Counted from the stretch's first letter, positions 8,283 to 17,787 are shown. The stretch: 64,000 bases of DNA from Enterobacteriaceae endosymbiont of Donacia thalassina (GCF_012568245.1 NZ_CP046188.1:250233-314232), one strand, 5' to 3'. Notes: generated by a model not told the origin, from the sequence alone. Made by a program: numbers and translations.

Positions 8283-8615
8283 CTATTTTAAATTTTTATT
8301 TAAAAAATTTTCTAATTGTATTTTATTTATAGATCCAATTATTTTATCTATAATATTACCATTTTTAAATAATAAAATTGTTGGTATACTACGAATATTA
8401 TATTTTTCTGCAATATTTTTATATTTTTCAATATTTAATTTAGTAAAAATTATATTTTCATATTTATGAGATACTTCTTCTAAAATTTTTGAAAATATTT
8501 TACATGGGTTACACCATTCCGCCCAAAAATCAACTAAAACTAAATTATTTTTTTTTATTTCATATTGAAAATTTTTATCATTTAAATTTATTAAAACATT
8601 AATTTTATGTTGCAT
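8283..8615 (-). CDS. trxA: Thioredoxin with variant WCNPC active site
   Basis: This is a small cytosolic dithiol reductant for ribonucleotide reductase and other thiol enzymes. The 110 residues match TrxA (109): VDFWAEWCNPC at residues 28-38, cis-proline segment SIPTILLFKNG near residue 75, and the C-terminal helix. The active site is WCNPC, with Asn in place of the nearly universal Gly between the cysteines (C35 and C38); this should affect redox potential. The start has AGGAATAG upstream. It lies next to rho, as in E. coli, and is divergent from dksA. Confidence 0.93.
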   Translation of the reverse strand: MQHKINVLINLNDKNFQYEIKKNNLVLVDFWAEWCNPCKIFSKILEEVSHKYENIIFTKLNIEKYKNIAEKYNIRSIPTILLFKNGNIIDKIIGSINKIQLENFLNKNLK

Positions 8616-8955
8616 GAATTTACTATTCCTATATGGATATTATATTTAATTATTTTTTTTGTAAAATACTTATAAATATTTTAATTTTATAGTAAATTAC
8701 TTTAATAAATTTAATTAAAAAAACTTAATTAAAATCTTGTCTTATTATATATTAAGAATAATTATTTTACAAGAAAATAAATAATATCTTAAAAAAACGA
8801 AAAATTTATATAAATAGAAATAATATTATTATAAAATAATAATTATATTATTTATTAATTACAAGTAATTTTTAAAATTTTATATTTAATTTAAAAAAAT
8901 TTTATTCTTTTATAATATAACAATATTTTATTAAATAAAAAAATTTGGAAAATCA
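8616..8955. other. 340-bp intergenic gap between divergent trxA and dksA
   Basis: No gene, tRNA or convincing promoter is seen. The sequence is nearly all A and T with short imperfect dyads, for example ATTATTA/TAATAAT with a TAAAA loop near 8830-8850. Promoters for both flanking genes must lie here, but -35/-10 boxes cannot be told from background. Confidence 0.6.
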
Positions 8956-9408
8956 ATGAAAAAAAATAATAATTTTTTATCATCTTTAAATATTTTATCT
9001 CTTGCTGGAGTATCTCCATATAAATTAAAACCTAATGAAAAATATATGAATAAAAAACAATTATTACATTTTAAAAAAATTTTAGAATCATGGAAAAATA
9101 AAATAAATAATAAAATTATTAATACAGTATCTTATATAAAGGATGAAACATCTAATTTTCCAGATCCTATAGATAGAGCTTCACAAGAAGAAGAGTTTAG
9201 TTTAGAACTACGTAATAGAGATAGAGAAAGAAAATTAATAAAAAAAATAGAAATAACATTAAAAAAATTTGATACTAAAAATTTTGGTTATTGTGATTGT
9301 TGTGAAATTGAAATTGGATTAAAAAGATTAGAAGCACATCCAACTGCAAATTTATGTATTGATTGTAAAACATTAGCAGAAATACGTGCTAAACAAATAG
9401 CTGAGTAA
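8956..9408 (+). CDS. dksA: RNA polymerase-binding transcription factor DksA
   Basis: DksA binds the RNA polymerase secondary channel and tunes promoters together with ppGpp. The 150 residues match E. coli (151). The coiled-coil tip motif NFPDPIDRA keeps the two aspartates and the alanine needed for activity, and the following [20 protein letters not shown] segment is nearly identical to E. coli. The C-terminal zinc finger has YCDCC and CIDC; the residue between the first cysteine pair is Cys instead of Ser, giving one spare cysteine. It is convergent with yadH. Keeping this global regulator is notable for a reduced genome. Confidence 0.96.
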   Translation: MKKNNNFLSSLNILSLAGVSPYKLKPNEKYMNKKQLLHFKKILESWKNKINNKIINTVSYIKDETSNFPDPIDRASQEEEFSLELRNRDRERKLIKKIEITLKKFDTKNFGYCDCCEIEIGLKRLEAHPTANLCIDCKTLAEIRAKQIAE

Positions 9409-9410
9409 AC

Positions 9411-9438
9411 ATTTTAATTTAAAATTGTTTATTTTTTT
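9411..9438. terminator. Possible terminator between convergent dksA and yadH
   Basis: ATTTTAA and TTAAAAT (9411-9425) form a short A/T stem directly after the dksA stop, followed on the plus strand by TGTTTATTTTTTT. It has the shape of an intrinsic terminator but the stem is weak. Confidence 0.35.
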
Positions 9439-10201
9439 AATCACGTAATCCTATACCTTTTTTAATTAAAATAAAAGTAAATAAATATAAAATAATAATA
9501 AAAAAAAACAAAATCTTTATAGTTAAAGATAATGATACTGTATGAATGCCTAAAAAACTATAACGAAATCCTGATATAATATAATATATAGGATTTATTT
9601 TTAATAATTTTTGCCAAAATATGGGTAAAATTGAACTTGAATAAAATATTCCACCTAAATATGTTAAAGGTGTTAATATAAATGTAGGAATAAAATTAAT
9701 ATCATCAAAATTTTTAGCAAAAATTGCATTTAATAAACCTACTATAGAAAATAAAATAGATGTTAAAATTATAATAGTACAAAAAAATATCCACGAATGT
9801 ACATGTAAAGGAATAAAAAATTTAGAAATAAAAATTAAAATTGTACAAATAATTATACTACGTATTACCCCCCCACTAATATAACCTAATATTATAATAT
9901 TTATTGGGACAGGAGCTATTAATAATTCTTCTATATAATGTTGAAATTTAGATCCAAAAAAAGATGATGCTACATTAGAATACGAATTGTTTATAATACT
10001 CATTATAATTAATCCAGGTATAATATATTGTATATAGCTAAATCCTGATATTTTATTAATATGTAAATTACCAAATATTATAAAATATAATAATATATTC
10101 ATAATGGGGGGGACTATAGTTTGAATCCAAATACGCATAAAACGATCTATTTCTTTTTTGGAAATAGTAAATAATGCAATGAAATATGAATTTATGTTCA
10201 T
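9437..10201 (-). CDS. yadH: ABC-2 type transporter permease YadH
   Basis: This is the inner-membrane permease of a two-gene ABC exporter whose substrate is not established. The 254 residues match E. coli YadH (256) with about six hydrophobic segments, the ABC-2 signature region LTPLTYLGGIFYS near residue 180, and INPIYYIISGFRYSFLG. It lies directly downstream of its ATPase gene yadG. The gene carries two runs that are odd for this A+T-rich genome: seven G on the coding strand (9868-9874) in a Gly-Gly pair, and seven C (10106-10112) in a Pro-Pro pair. The reading frame is intact across both. Confidence 0.92.
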   Translation of the reverse strand: MNINSYFIALFTISKKEIDRFMRIWIQTIVPPIMNILLYFIIFGNLHINKISGFSYIQYIIPGLIIMSIINNSYSNVASSFFGSKFQHYIEELLIAPVPINIIILGYISGGVIRSIIICTILIFISKFFIPLHVHSWIFFCTIIILTSILFSIVGLLNAIFAKNFDDINFIPTFILTPLTYLGGIFYSSSILPIFWQKLLKINPIYYIISGFRYSFLGIHTVSLSLTIKILFFFIIILYLFTFILIKKGIGLRD

Positions 10202-10224
10202 TTTATGATCCTTTTATAAAAAAT

Positions 10225-11139
10225 TTAATTTTTAATAAAATCCATAAATATTTTTTCTAATCTGTTATATTTATTTTTTATACTAATAATTTTGATATTT
10301 TGTTGAGTTAATTGTTTAAAAATATTATTTAAATTTTGATTTTTCATTACTATAATTTCTAATTGAAAATTATTAATAATTTTATATTTATATCCATATA
10401 TTTTAGGAGTAATATTATTTAATTTTTTATAATTTAATATAAAAATTTCAAATTTTAATTTATTTAATAATTTATTTATTGCACAATTTTCTATTAATAT
10501 ACCATTATTTATAATTCCAATATGATGACATAAAAATTCTGCTTCTTCTAAATAATGAGTTGTTAAAATAATTGTAATTTTTTTTTTAATATTTAATTTT
10601 TTAAAAAAAGACCATATGTAATAACGTAATTTAAGATCAATACCAGCAGTAGGTTCATCTAAAATTAATAATTCAGGTTCATGGATTAATGCTCTAATTA
10701 TCATTAAACATCTTTTCATTCCACCTGATAAATTTTTAGCTTTTTGATTTCTTTCTTTCCATAATTTTAATATTTTTAAATATTTTTCTATTTTTTTTAT
10801 TATTTTTTTTTTTCTTAAACCATAATATCCTGCTTGATTAATTAATATTTGTAATACTGTTTCAAATGGATTGAAATTAAATTCCTGAGGTACAAATCCT
10901 ATTTTTTTTTTAGCTTGAAATTCATGTTTTTCAATATTTAATCCAAAAATTTTTATTTTTCCTGAAGATTTATTAATTAAAGAAGTAATTATTCTTATAA
11001 TTGTTGTTTTACCTGCTCCATTAGAGCCTAATAATGCATAAAAATCTCCTTTTTTAATTTTTAGATTAAAATTTTTTAAAACTTGATTTTTATTAGCATA
11101 AATTTTAGATAAATTTTTTATTTCTAATGCATAAGACAT
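10225..11139 (-). CDS. yadG: ABC transporter ATP-binding protein YadG
   Basis: This cytoplasmic ATPase is the partner of YadH. The 304 residues match E. coli YadG (308). Walker A LGSNGAGKTT lies near residue 38, the Q-loop FVPQEF near 87, the ABC signature LSGGMKR near 138, Walker B LLILDEPTAG near 157 and the switch histidine in TTHYLEEAEFLCHHIG near 195. The C-terminal 80 residues are a poorly conserved accessory segment. It is 23 nt upstream of yadH on the same strand and separated from sodA by a strong hairpin, so yadGH probably forms its own unit. Confidence 0.94.
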   Translation of the reverse strand: MSYALEIKNLSKIYANKNQVLKNFNLKIKKGDFYALLGSNGAGKTTIIRIITSLINKSSGKIKIFGLNIEKHEFQAKKKIGFVPQEFNFNPFETVLQILINQAGYYGLRKKKIIKKIEKYLKILKLWKERNQKAKNLSGGMKRCLMIIRALIHEPELLILDEPTAGIDLKLRYYIWSFFKKLNIKKKITIILTTHYLEEAEFLCHHIGIINNGILIENCAINKLLNKLKFEIFILNYKKLNNITPKIYGYKYKIINNFQLEIIVMKNQNLNNIFKQLTQQNIKIISIKNKYNRLEKIFMDFIKN

Positions 11140-11199
11140 AGTCTATCTTTTTATTTTTTATAGTTTAAATATTTAAATTATTTAATATTAAATTTTAAA

Positions 11200-11233
11200 A
11201 TGATGTATTTTATTTTTTAATAAAATACATCAT
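11200..11233 (-). terminator. Intrinsic terminator downstream of sodA
   Basis: A perfect 15-bp stem (arms 11200-11214 and 11219-11233) with a 4-nt loop begins six bases after the sodA stop. On the minus strand it is followed by TTTTAAAATTT. The stem contains several G/C pairs (ATGATGTA paired with TACATCAT), so it is well above the A/T background. Confidence 0.75.
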
Positions 11234-11239
11234 ATATAA

Positions 11240-11860
11240 TTATGTATTTAATAATAATTGAGTTATTTTATCCCAATTTAAAATATTCCAAAAAGCTTTA
11301 ATATATAAATTTTTTTGATTTTGATATTTTAAATAATATGAATGTTCCCATAAATCTAATGCTATTATAGGAAATTTTAATAATTTATGATTTTTAGAAT
11401 TCATTAATGGATTATCTTGATTTATTGTAGTAATTATTTTTAATTTATTTTCTATTTTAACTAACCAAATCCAGCCAGATCCAAAAAAATTTAAGGCTAT
11501 ATTTTCAAATTCTTTTTTAAAATTTTCTAAACTACCAAATTCATTTTTTAATATATTTAAAATAATATCATTAGGTTGAGTATTTTTTTTTAAAATTTTC
11601 CAAAAAAAACTATGATTTGCATGTCCTCCTGCATTATTACGTAAAAAAATTTTTTGTGCAGAAGAAATTAATATTTTATCTAAATTAGATATTAATGTTT
11701 TAATTTTAATATTTTTTATATTATTTTTTTTAAGTATTAAATTTGTATTATTAACATAATTTTGATGATGTTTTTGATGATGTATTTCCATTGTTTTTGT
11801 ATCAAAAAATGGTTCTAAATCAGAATATTTATATAATAAATTTGGTAATTGATAAGTCAT
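11240..11860 (-). CDS. sodA: Superoxide dismutase, manganese type
   Basis: SodA converts superoxide to oxygen and hydrogen peroxide in the cytosol. The 206 residues equal the E. coli SodA length. The metal ligands are visible: His in MEIHHQKHH (about H27), His in GGHANHSFF, and Asp and His in LDLWEHSYYLKYQN. The Gln in the segment INQDNPLM is the outer-sphere Gln typical of the Mn rather than the Fe enzyme. It lies between aroE and the yadGH pair. Retention implies exposure to oxidative stress inside host cells. Confidence 0.93.
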   Translation of the reverse strand: MTYQLPNLLYKYSDLEPFFDTKTMEIHHQKHHQNYVNNTNLILKKNNIKNIKIKTLISNLDKILISSAQKIFLRNNAGGHANHSFFWKILKKNTQPNDIILNILKNEFGSLENFKKEFENIALNFFGSGWIWLVKIENKLKIITTINQDNPLMNSKNHKLLKFPIIALDLWEHSYYLKYQNQKNLYIKAFWNILNWDKITQLLLNT

Positions 11861-11886
11861 ATAATATCCTTTTAAATAAAATATTA

Positions 11887-12717
11887 TTAATATAAATTAT
11901 ATTTTTTATATTTTTTAATTATTATTTTAGTATTTGGTATAATACCATGCCATAAATAAAAAGAATATGCTGCTTGTTCAATTAACATTCCAATACCATC
12001 TGATATTTTTTTAGCACCATGAATAATACACCATTTTAAAAATGGTGTTTTATTAAAATTATAAAAAAGATCATAACAAAAAATATCAGGATTAATAATT
12101 GTAGAAGGAATATTAGGAATATTTCCTTGAATACTACTAGATGTAGCATTAATAATTAAATTATATTTAATTTTATTATTAATAATAAACAAATCTTCTA
12201 ATTTAAGACAATTAAGATTTTTAATATTATTAAAATGGTTAATAATATTTTTTGCATTTTGATAAGTACGATTAACAATCGTAACATTACAACCAAATTT
12301 AATTAATGGATATATAATACCTTGTGCAGCTCCTCCAGCACCTAACAAAAGAATATTACTTGTATTATTTATAAATTTTAAATTTTGTAAATCTTTTAAT
12401 AAACCAATACCATCAGTATTATCTCCTAAAATTTTTTTAGACTCAAGAATTTTTATTGTATTTACTACTCCAGAATATTGAGCTCTTCTTGTTAAAAAAT
12501 CACATAATTTATATGCTTTTTTTTTAAATGGAATAGTAATATTCGCTCCTATACCTCCATTTTTTATAAAATGGAAAAATTTTTTATAAAAATTATTTAT
12601 TGGAACATAAATTTTTATATATTTTTGTGATATTTTTGTCTGTTCAGAAAATAATTTATGTATAATTGGAGATTTACTGTGTTTTATAGGATTACCTAAT
12701 ACTGCAAATGTTTTCAT
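11887..12717 (-). CDS. aroE: Shikimate dehydrogenase
   Basis: AroE reduces 3-dehydroshikimate to shikimate with NADPH, the fourth step towards chorismate. The 276 residues match E. coli (272). Substrate-binding NPIKHSKSPIIHKLF lies near residue 8, catalytic Lys in NITIPFKKKAY near residue 65, Asp in GDNTDGIG near 105, and the Rossmann motif LLGAGGAAQGI near 127. It follows tsaC with a gap of only two bases, so the pair is co-transcribed, as in E. coli. Together with aroA at 40-41 kb it shows that the aromatic pathway is at least partly kept. Confidence 0.95.
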   Translation of the reverse strand: MKTFAVLGNPIKHSKSPIIHKLFSEQTKISQKYIKIYVPINNFYKKFFHFIKNGGIGANITIPFKKKAYKLCDFLTRRAQYSGVVNTIKILESKKILGDNTDGIGLLKDLQNLKFINNTSNILLLGAGGAAQGIIYPLIKFGCNVTIVNRTYQNAKNIINHFNNIKNLNCLKLEDLFIINNKIKYNLIINATSSSIQGNIPNIPSTIINPDIFCYDLFYNFNKTPFLKWCIIHGAKKISDGIGMLIEQAAYSFYLWHGIIPNTKIIIKKYKKYNLY

Positions 12718-12719
12718 AT

Positions 12720-13280
12720 TTATCCTTTACGAATAACTAAATTTGAAAAACTATCTCTAATTTCAGATGGTTTTAAATATCCTCCTGTTTTCCCATTTAA
12801 AATTAAAATATGTTTTTTAGTATTATAAAAATGATATAATACTTCATCATATGTTAAACATGGTTTCATACCAGAAATATTTGCACTAGTAGAAACAATA
12901 GGTTTACCAAAATAATTACATAATTTACTTGTTAAATAATGATTAGTTACACGAACAGCTATAGAATTGAAATTTCCAGTTAACCAATAAGGAGTATTTA
13001 TTGAAATAGGCATAACCCATGTAATCATACCTGGCCAAGTAGATAAAATTTTTTTTTTTTGATTTTTAAGAATTTTTTTTTCATTTATATATTTTGATAA
13101 TTGACTATATTTAGAAGCAATTAAAATTAATCCTTTTTTTATACTACGTTTTTTTATTTTTAATAATTTATTAACTGCTTTTTTATTATCTGGATCACAT
13201 CCTAAACTAAAAACAGATTCAGTTGGATAAGCTATAATTTTTCCCATTTTTAATGCGTTAATGAAAATTTTTATATCCAT
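12720..13280 (-). CDS. tsaC: L-threonylcarbamoyladenylate synthase TsaC
   Basis: TsaC (YrdC) makes threonylcarbamoyl-AMP from threonine, bicarbonate and ATP for the t6A37 modification of ANN-reading tRNAs. The 186 residues match E. coli (190). Motifs seen are AYPTESVFSLGCDP near residue 17, KRSIKKGLILIAS, WPGMITWVMP, and the C-terminal VSTSANISG with an SxxSNL-like end. It is the partner of TsaD at 2.4-3.4 kb. It is upstream of aroE, and divergent from def. The topA-like yrdD, smg and smf genes that lie between it and def in E. coli have been lost. Confidence 0.94.
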   Translation of the reverse strand: MDIKIFINALKMGKIIAYPTESVFSLGCDPDNKKAVNKLLKIKKRSIKKGLILIASKYSQLSKYINEKKILKNQKKKILSTWPGMITWVMPISINTPYWLTGNFNSIAVRVTNHYLTSKLCNYFGKPIVSTSANISGMKPCLTYDEVLYHFYNTKKHILILNGKTGGYLKPSEIRDSFSNLVIRKG

Positions 13281-13403
13281 AATTTTATATAAATAATTTG
13301 ATAAAGTTATAAATGAATTATATATTAATATATGTAGTTATTTAAAAAATTTAAAAAATTTCATATTACATTAAAAAATTATTTTTAAAAAAAGATATTT
13401 AAT

Positions 13404-13940
13404 ATGTCTATACTTAAATTATTATATTTTCCCAACAAAAAATTAAGAAATATAGCTAAACCAATTCAACATATTGATAATAATATTAAAATATTAGGAC
13501 AAAATATGCTTGAAACTATGTATTATTATAAAGGCATTGGTTTAGCAGCAACACAAATAGGAATAAATAAAAGAATTATAGTTATTGATATAACTGAAAA
13601 AAAAAATAATCCTATTATTCTTATTAATCCTAAAATAATTAAAATTGATAAATTAAAAATTAATAGTAAAGAGGGTTGTCTTTCTATACCTATTAAACAA
13701 AAATATTTTATTTTAAGATATAATAAAATAAAAATTAAGGCTAAAAATTTGAAAAATGATATTATTGAATTAGAAATAAATAATCTATTATCTTTTTGTA
13801 TACAACATGAAATTGATCATTTAAATGGGATATTATTTATTGATTATTTATCAAATTTAAAATATCAAAGAATTTATGATAAAATAAATAAAATTAATCA
13901 TAAAATTTTTTTTTTAAAAAAACAAAATTATATAAAATGA
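13404..13940 (+). CDS. def: Peptide deformylase
   Basis: Def removes the formyl group from the N-terminal methionine of new proteins. The 178 residues match the family, with all three motifs: GIGLAATQ near residue 46, EGCLSIP near residue 90 with the metal-binding Cys, and QHEIDHLNG near residue 133 with the two metal-binding histidines and the catalytic Glu. The C-terminus is slightly longer than in E. coli (169). The stop overlaps the fmt start (ATGA), so the two enzymes that add and remove the formyl group are translationally coupled. Confidence 0.96.
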   Translation: MSILKLLYFPNKKLRNIAKPIQHIDNNIKILGQNMLETMYYYKGIGLAATQIGINKRIIVIDITEKKNNPIILINPKIIKIDKLKINSKEGCLSIPIKQKYFILRYNKIKIKAKNLKNDIIELEINNLLSFCIQHEIDHLNGILFIDYLSNLKYQRIYDKINKINHKIFFLKKQNYIK

Positions 13941-14911
13941 AAAAAAAAATAAAAATTATATTTATAGGTACTTCAAAATTTGCTGCTTATCATTTAAAAG
14001 GTTTAATAAACAATTTTTATACAATATCTTGTGTTATTACTAAACCAGATACTTATGAAAATAGAGGATATAAATTAACTTTTAATTCTGTAAAAAAATT
14101 AGCAATAAAATATAAAATTAATATATTACAACCGGAATCATTACATTCTTTAAAATTAATTAATAATATTATTAATTATAAATGTGATATTATAATTGTT
14201 GTAGATTATGGTTTATTAATACCTAGTCAAATATTAAATATACCTAAATTATTTTGTATGAATGTACACGCTTCATTATTACCTAGATGGCGAGGAGCAG
14301 CTCCTATACAAAGAGCATTATTAGAAAATGATCTAAAAACAGGTATAAGTATAATAAAAATGAATAATTTTTTAGATCAAGGTGATATTATTTATCAAAT
14401 AGAATATAATATTTTATTATATGATACATATGGTTCATTATATAAAAAATTAGCTGTATTAGGATTACAAGGATTATTATTTATTTTAAAAAAAATTTCA
14501 AAAGGAGAACAAATAAAATTTAAATCTCAAAATATAAATATAATAAAACCTACATATGCAAAAAAAATCTCTAAAATAGAATGTAAATTAAATTGGTATT
14601 TACCTGCAAAAAAACTTGAATGTATGATACGTGCTTTTAATCCTAAACCAGGAACTTATTTTATAATGAAAAACGAAAGATTTAAAGTTTGGCAAGCAGA
14701 AATTATCAACAATTTTAATAATAATTCTATTACTCAAATTCCAGGAAAAATATTGTTAATTAATAAATATGGGATACAAATAAATACTAAAAATGGAATT
14801 TTAAATATTCAAATTATTCAACCTAGTGGGAAAAAACAAATGAATATTCAAAATTTTTTAAATTTTAATCAATATAAAAATCTTTTTAAAAAAAATAAAA
14901 TAATTATTTAA
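13937..14911 (+). CDS. fmt: Methionyl-tRNA formyltransferase
   Basis: Fmt formylates initiator Met-tRNA using 10-formyl-tetrahydrofolate. The 324 residues match E. coli (315). The N-terminal domain has IFIGTSKFAAYHL, the folate/catalytic region NVHASLLPRWRGAAPIQRAL near residue 108 with the catalytic Asn and His, and LDQGDIIYQ. The C-terminal tRNA-binding domain (about 210-315) is diverged and Lys/Asn-rich. The start overlaps the def stop. The last eight bases overlap the 3' end of rplQ on the other strand, so the two transcripts converge with no space for a terminator. Confidence 0.95.
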   Translation: MKKKIKIIFIGTSKFAAYHLKGLINNFYTISCVITKPDTYENRGYKLTFNSVKKLAIKYKINILQPESLHSLKLINNIINYKCDIIIVVDYGLLIPSQILNIPKLFCMNVHASLLPRWRGAAPIQRALLENDLKTGISIIKMNNFLDQGDIIYQIEYNILLYDTYGSLYKKLAVLGLQGLLFILKKISKGEQIKFKSQNINIIKPTYAKKISKIECKLNWYLPAKKLECMIRAFNPKPGTYFIMKNERFKVWQAEIINNFNNNSITQIPGKILLINKYGIQINTKNGILNIQIIQPSGKKQMNIQNFLNFNQYKNLFKKNKIII

Positions 14912-15290
14912 TTTTTTTATTTTTTAAAATTATTTTTCTTCCTATTAATTCTATATATGCCATAGGCGCTTTATCTCCATTACGAAAACCACATTTTATT
15001 ATACGTGTATATCCACCTAGTCTGTTTTGAAATTTGGGAGCAATAATAGTAAATAACTTAATAATATTTATTTTGTTATTTAATTTAGATCTTATTAATC
15101 TTTTACTAGAAATAGTATTTTTTTTTGCAATAGTAATTATTGGTTCTACAATTTTTCTTAGTTCTTTGGCTTTCATTAAAGTAGTTTTAATAATTTCATT
15201 ATTAATTAATGCATTAACCATATTAAATAACATTGCACTACGATGAGTACTATTTTTATTAAAATAACGACCTGTTTTACGATGGCGCAT
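14904..15290 (-). CDS. rplQ: 50S ribosomal protein L17
   Basis: L17 lies near the peptide exit tunnel. The 128 residues match E. coli (127): MRHRKTGRYFNKNSTHR at the start, EIIKTTLMKAKELRKIVEPII, and GGYTRIIKCGFRNGDKAPMAYIEL near the end. It is the last gene of the alpha operon, directly after rpoA. Its 3' end overlaps fmt by eight bases. Confidence 0.97.
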   Translation of the reverse strand: MRHRKTGRYFNKNSTHRSAMLFNMVNALINNEIIKTTLMKAKELRKIVEPIITIAKKNTISSKRLIRSKLNNKINIIKLFTIIAPKFQNRLGGYTRIIKCGFRNGDKAPMAYIELIGRKIILKNKKIK

Positions 15291-15315
15291 TTTTTTTCCT
15301 TAATTAAAAATTTAA

Positions 15316-16332
15316 TTATTTATTATTTTCTTGATTTTTATCTATAATTGGAGGCCAATTATCTAACCTCATTCCTAATGATAATCCTCTTGATGCTAAA
15401 ATATCTTTTATTTCTGTTAAAGATTTTTTACCTAAATTTGGAGTTTTTAATAATTCTACTTCAGTGCGTTGCACTAAATCACCAATCAAATGAATTGATT
15501 CAGTTTTTAAACAATTTGCAGAACGAACAGTTAATTCTAAATCATCAACTGAACGTAATAAAAGAGGGTCAAATTCAGGTTTTTCTTCTTTAATTTCTTT
15601 TTCTTGTTGAATATCTCGTAAATTTACAAATGATTCTAATTGTTCAGCTAAAATTGTAGCAGCTTTTCTGATAGCTTGTTCTGGATCAATTGTCCCATTT
15701 GTTTCCATTTCTATTATTAATTTATCTAAATCTGTTCTTTTTTCTACTCTTGCTGCCTCTACATTATATATAATTTTTTTAATAGGGCTATAAGATGCAT
15801 CTAATAATAATCGACCTATTTTATGATCATTTTGAAGAATATTATTATTTATTTTTGTATGAGCAGCAACATAACCTCTTCCTAATTCTACTTTTATTTT
15901 CATATTAATTGATGTATTCATATTAGTAATATGACAAATAATATGTTTTTTATTTATAATTTCTATATTATTATTATGAATAATATCAGCAGCTTGTACA
16001 ATTCCAATTCCTGTTTTTTTTAAAATTAAAACTACTTCTTTTTTATTATTTTCCATTTTTATGGCTAATTCTTTTAGATTTAAAAGTATTTCAATAATAT
16101 CTTCTTTAATACCTTCTTTTGTGCTATATTCATGTAATATACCTTCTATTTCTACTTCTGTTACTGCATAACCAGGAATTGAAGATAATAAAATACGTCT
16201 TAGTGCATTACCTAAAGTATGTCCAAAACCACGTTCTAAAGGTTCTAAAGTAACTTTAATAGTATTATTACTAATATGTTCTATATCTACTAATCGAGGT
16301 TTTAAAAATTCTGTCACAGAATTTTGATCCAT
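15316..16332 (-). CDS. rpoA: RNA polymerase alpha subunit
   Basis: Alpha dimerises to start RNA polymerase assembly and contacts activators and UP elements. The 338 residues exceed E. coli (329) by a short insertion and C-terminal tail. The N-terminal domain (about 1-235) has [23 protein letters not shown]; the linker is acidic ([11 protein letters not shown]); the C-terminal domain (about 255-325) keeps the DNA-binding segments [11 protein letters not shown] and [14 protein letters not shown] and ends GMRLDNWPP. It sits between rpsD and rplQ in the alpha operon. The complete C-terminal domain means activator-dependent control remains possible. Confidence 0.98.
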   Translation of the reverse strand: MDQNSVTEFLKPRLVDIEHISNNTIKVTLEPLERGFGHTLGNALRRILLSSIPGYAVTEVEIEGILHEYSTKEGIKEDIIEILLNLKELAIKMENNKKEVVLILKKTGIGIVQAADIIHNNNIEIINKKHIICHITNMNTSINMKIKVELGRGYVAAHTKINNNILQNDHKIGRLLLDASYSPIKKIIYNVEAARVEKRTDLDKLIIEMETNGTIDPEQAIRKAATILAEQLESFVNLRDIQQEKEIKEEKPEFDPLLLRSVDDLELTVRSANCLKTESIHLIGDLVQRTEVELLKTPNLGKKSLTEIKDILASRGLSLGMRLDNWPPIIDKNQENNK

Positions 16333-16354
16333 TTATATACTCTCTTATAAAAAA

Positions 16355-16975
16355 TTATTTGGAATATAACTCAATAATTAAATGTTCATTAATATCTGCA
16401 GGTAAATCAGAACGTTCAGGAATTCTTTTAAAAATTCCTTCCATTTTTTTGTTATTTACTTCTAACCAACTAGGTTTTTCTCTTTGAGAATATAAATCAA
16501 TTGATGCATTAATTCTTAATTGTTTTATAGATTTTTCACATACAGAAATTTTATCATTTAAAGATACTTGATAAGAAGCTATATTTACAATATAGTTATT
16601 AACTTTTATAGATTTATGTGAAATTAATTGTCTAGATTCTGCTCTTGTAACTCCAAAACCCATCCTATACACAATATTATCTAGTCTTTTTTCTAATAAA
16701 CATAATAAATTAAATCCAGTATTTCCTTTTATATGTGATGCTTTTTTATAATAATTATGAAATTGACGTTCTAATATACCATATAATCTACGTATTTTTT
16801 GTTTTTCTCTTAATTGAATTCCATAATCAGATAATCTAGATTTTTTTATACCATGTTGTCCTGGTGCTTGTTCTAATTTACATTTTGTATCAATAGCACG
16901 TACGTTAGATTTTAAAAATAAATCAGTTCCTTCTCTTCTAGATAATTTTAATTTTGGTCCTAAATATCTTGCCAT
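16355..16975 (-). CDS. rpsD: 30S ribosomal protein S4
   Basis: S4 nucleates 30S assembly by binding the 5' domain of 16S rRNA. The 206 residues equal the E. coli length. [19 protein letters not shown] at the start and the S4 RNA-binding motif [11 protein letters not shown] near residue 92 are present. In E. coli it represses the alpha operon post-transcriptionally; no matching mRNA pseudoknot could be recognised here. One residue cluster in the middle ([20 protein letters not shown]) is diverged but aligns without gaps. Confidence 0.97.
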   Translation of the reverse strand: MARYLGPKLKLSRREGTDLFLKSNVRAIDTKCKLEQAPGQHGIKKSRLSDYGIQLREKQKIRRLYGILERQFHNYYKKASHIKGNTGFNLLCLLEKRLDNIVYRMGFGVTRAESRQLISHKSIKVNNYIVNIASYQVSLNDKISVCEKSIKQLRINASIDLYSQREKPSWLEVNNKKMEGIFKRIPERSDLPADINEHLIIELYSK

Positions 16976-17017
16976 TATATTTTTCCTGAAATATTTTAAT
17001 TAATAATAAATAATTAT

Positions 17018-17407
17018 TTATACTCTTCTTTTTTTTGGAGGTCTACATCCATTATGAGGAATAGGAGTAATATCTGTAATATTAGTTATTTTAAAACCAG
17101 CATTATTTAATGCTCGGATTGTAGATTCTCTTCCAGGTCCCGGTCCTTTTACCATAATCTCTAAATTTTTAATTCCATAATTTTTAACAATTTCAGAACA
17201 TCTTTCCGCAGCTATTTGCGCTGCAAATGGAGTGGATTTTCTAGATCCCCTAAAACCTGATCCTCCTGCCGTTGCACATCCTAAAGCATTACCTTGTCGA
17301 TCAGTAATAGTTACAATTGTATTATTAAAGGAAGCATGTATATGAGCAATACCATCTACAATTTGTTTTTTAAAATTTTTTTTAGATTTTAAAGATTTTT
17401 TTTTCAT
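17018..17407 (-). CDS. rpsK: 30S ribosomal protein S11
   Basis: S11 forms part of the platform near the mRNA exit (E-site) region. The 129 residues equal E. coli. The C-terminal two thirds are nearly identical to other enterics: [39 protein letters not shown], and the conserved end [17 protein letters not shown]. The N-terminus is lysine-rich. It is the second gene of the alpha operon, between rpsM and rpsD. Confidence 0.98.
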   Translation of the reverse strand: MKKKSLKSKKNFKKQIVDGIAHIHASFNNTIVTITDRQGNALGCATAGGSGFRGSRKSTPFAAQIAAERCSEIVKNYGIKNLEIMVKGPGPGRESTIRALNNAGFKITNITDITPIPHNGCRPPKKRRV

Positions 17408-17430
17408 TATATATACCTATAATTAAAACA

Positions 17431-17787
17431 TTATTTTTTTAAATATTTAAATAATTTTTTTCTAGTATGTGCATTAGTTTTAGTACGTTGTCCTCTAACA
17501 GGTAATCCTTTTTTATGACGTAATCCTCGGTAACAACCTAAATCAATTAATCTTTTAATATTTAAATTAATATTTCTTCTTAAATCACCTTCTACTTTAA
17601 ATTTTAAAATAATATTTCTTAATAAATCTATTTTTTTTTCTGTAAGTTTATTAATTTTTATATTTTGAGAAATATTAGTTATTTTACATATACGAGTAGC
17701 ATTAGATTTACCTATACCATAAATATATTTTAATGCTATTATTGTACGTTTATTATCAGGAATATTTACTCCAGCTATACGAACCAT
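17431..17787 (-). CDS. rpsM: 30S ribosomal protein S13
   Basis: S13 is in the 30S head and contacts L5 of the large subunit and P-site tRNA. The 118 residues match E. coli (118). The start [15 protein letters not shown] and the C-terminal [23 protein letters not shown] tail, which reaches the P site, are conserved. It opens the alpha operon, just after rpmJ of the spc operon. Confidence 0.97.
   Translation of the reverse strand: MVRIAGVNIPDNKRTIIALKYIYGIGKSNATRICKITNISQNIKINKLTEKKIDLLRNIILKFKVEGDLRRNINLNIKRLIDLGCYRGLRHKKGLPVRGQRTKTNAHTRKKLFKYLKK

Noticed and set aside
15034..15246. Plus-strand hydrophobic frames opposite rplQ, rpoA, rplO, rpsE, rplX, rpsC, rplB and pnp
   Set aside because: All lie fully within well-supported genes on the other strand and have no recognisable domains; long antisense frames are common opposite conserved genes.
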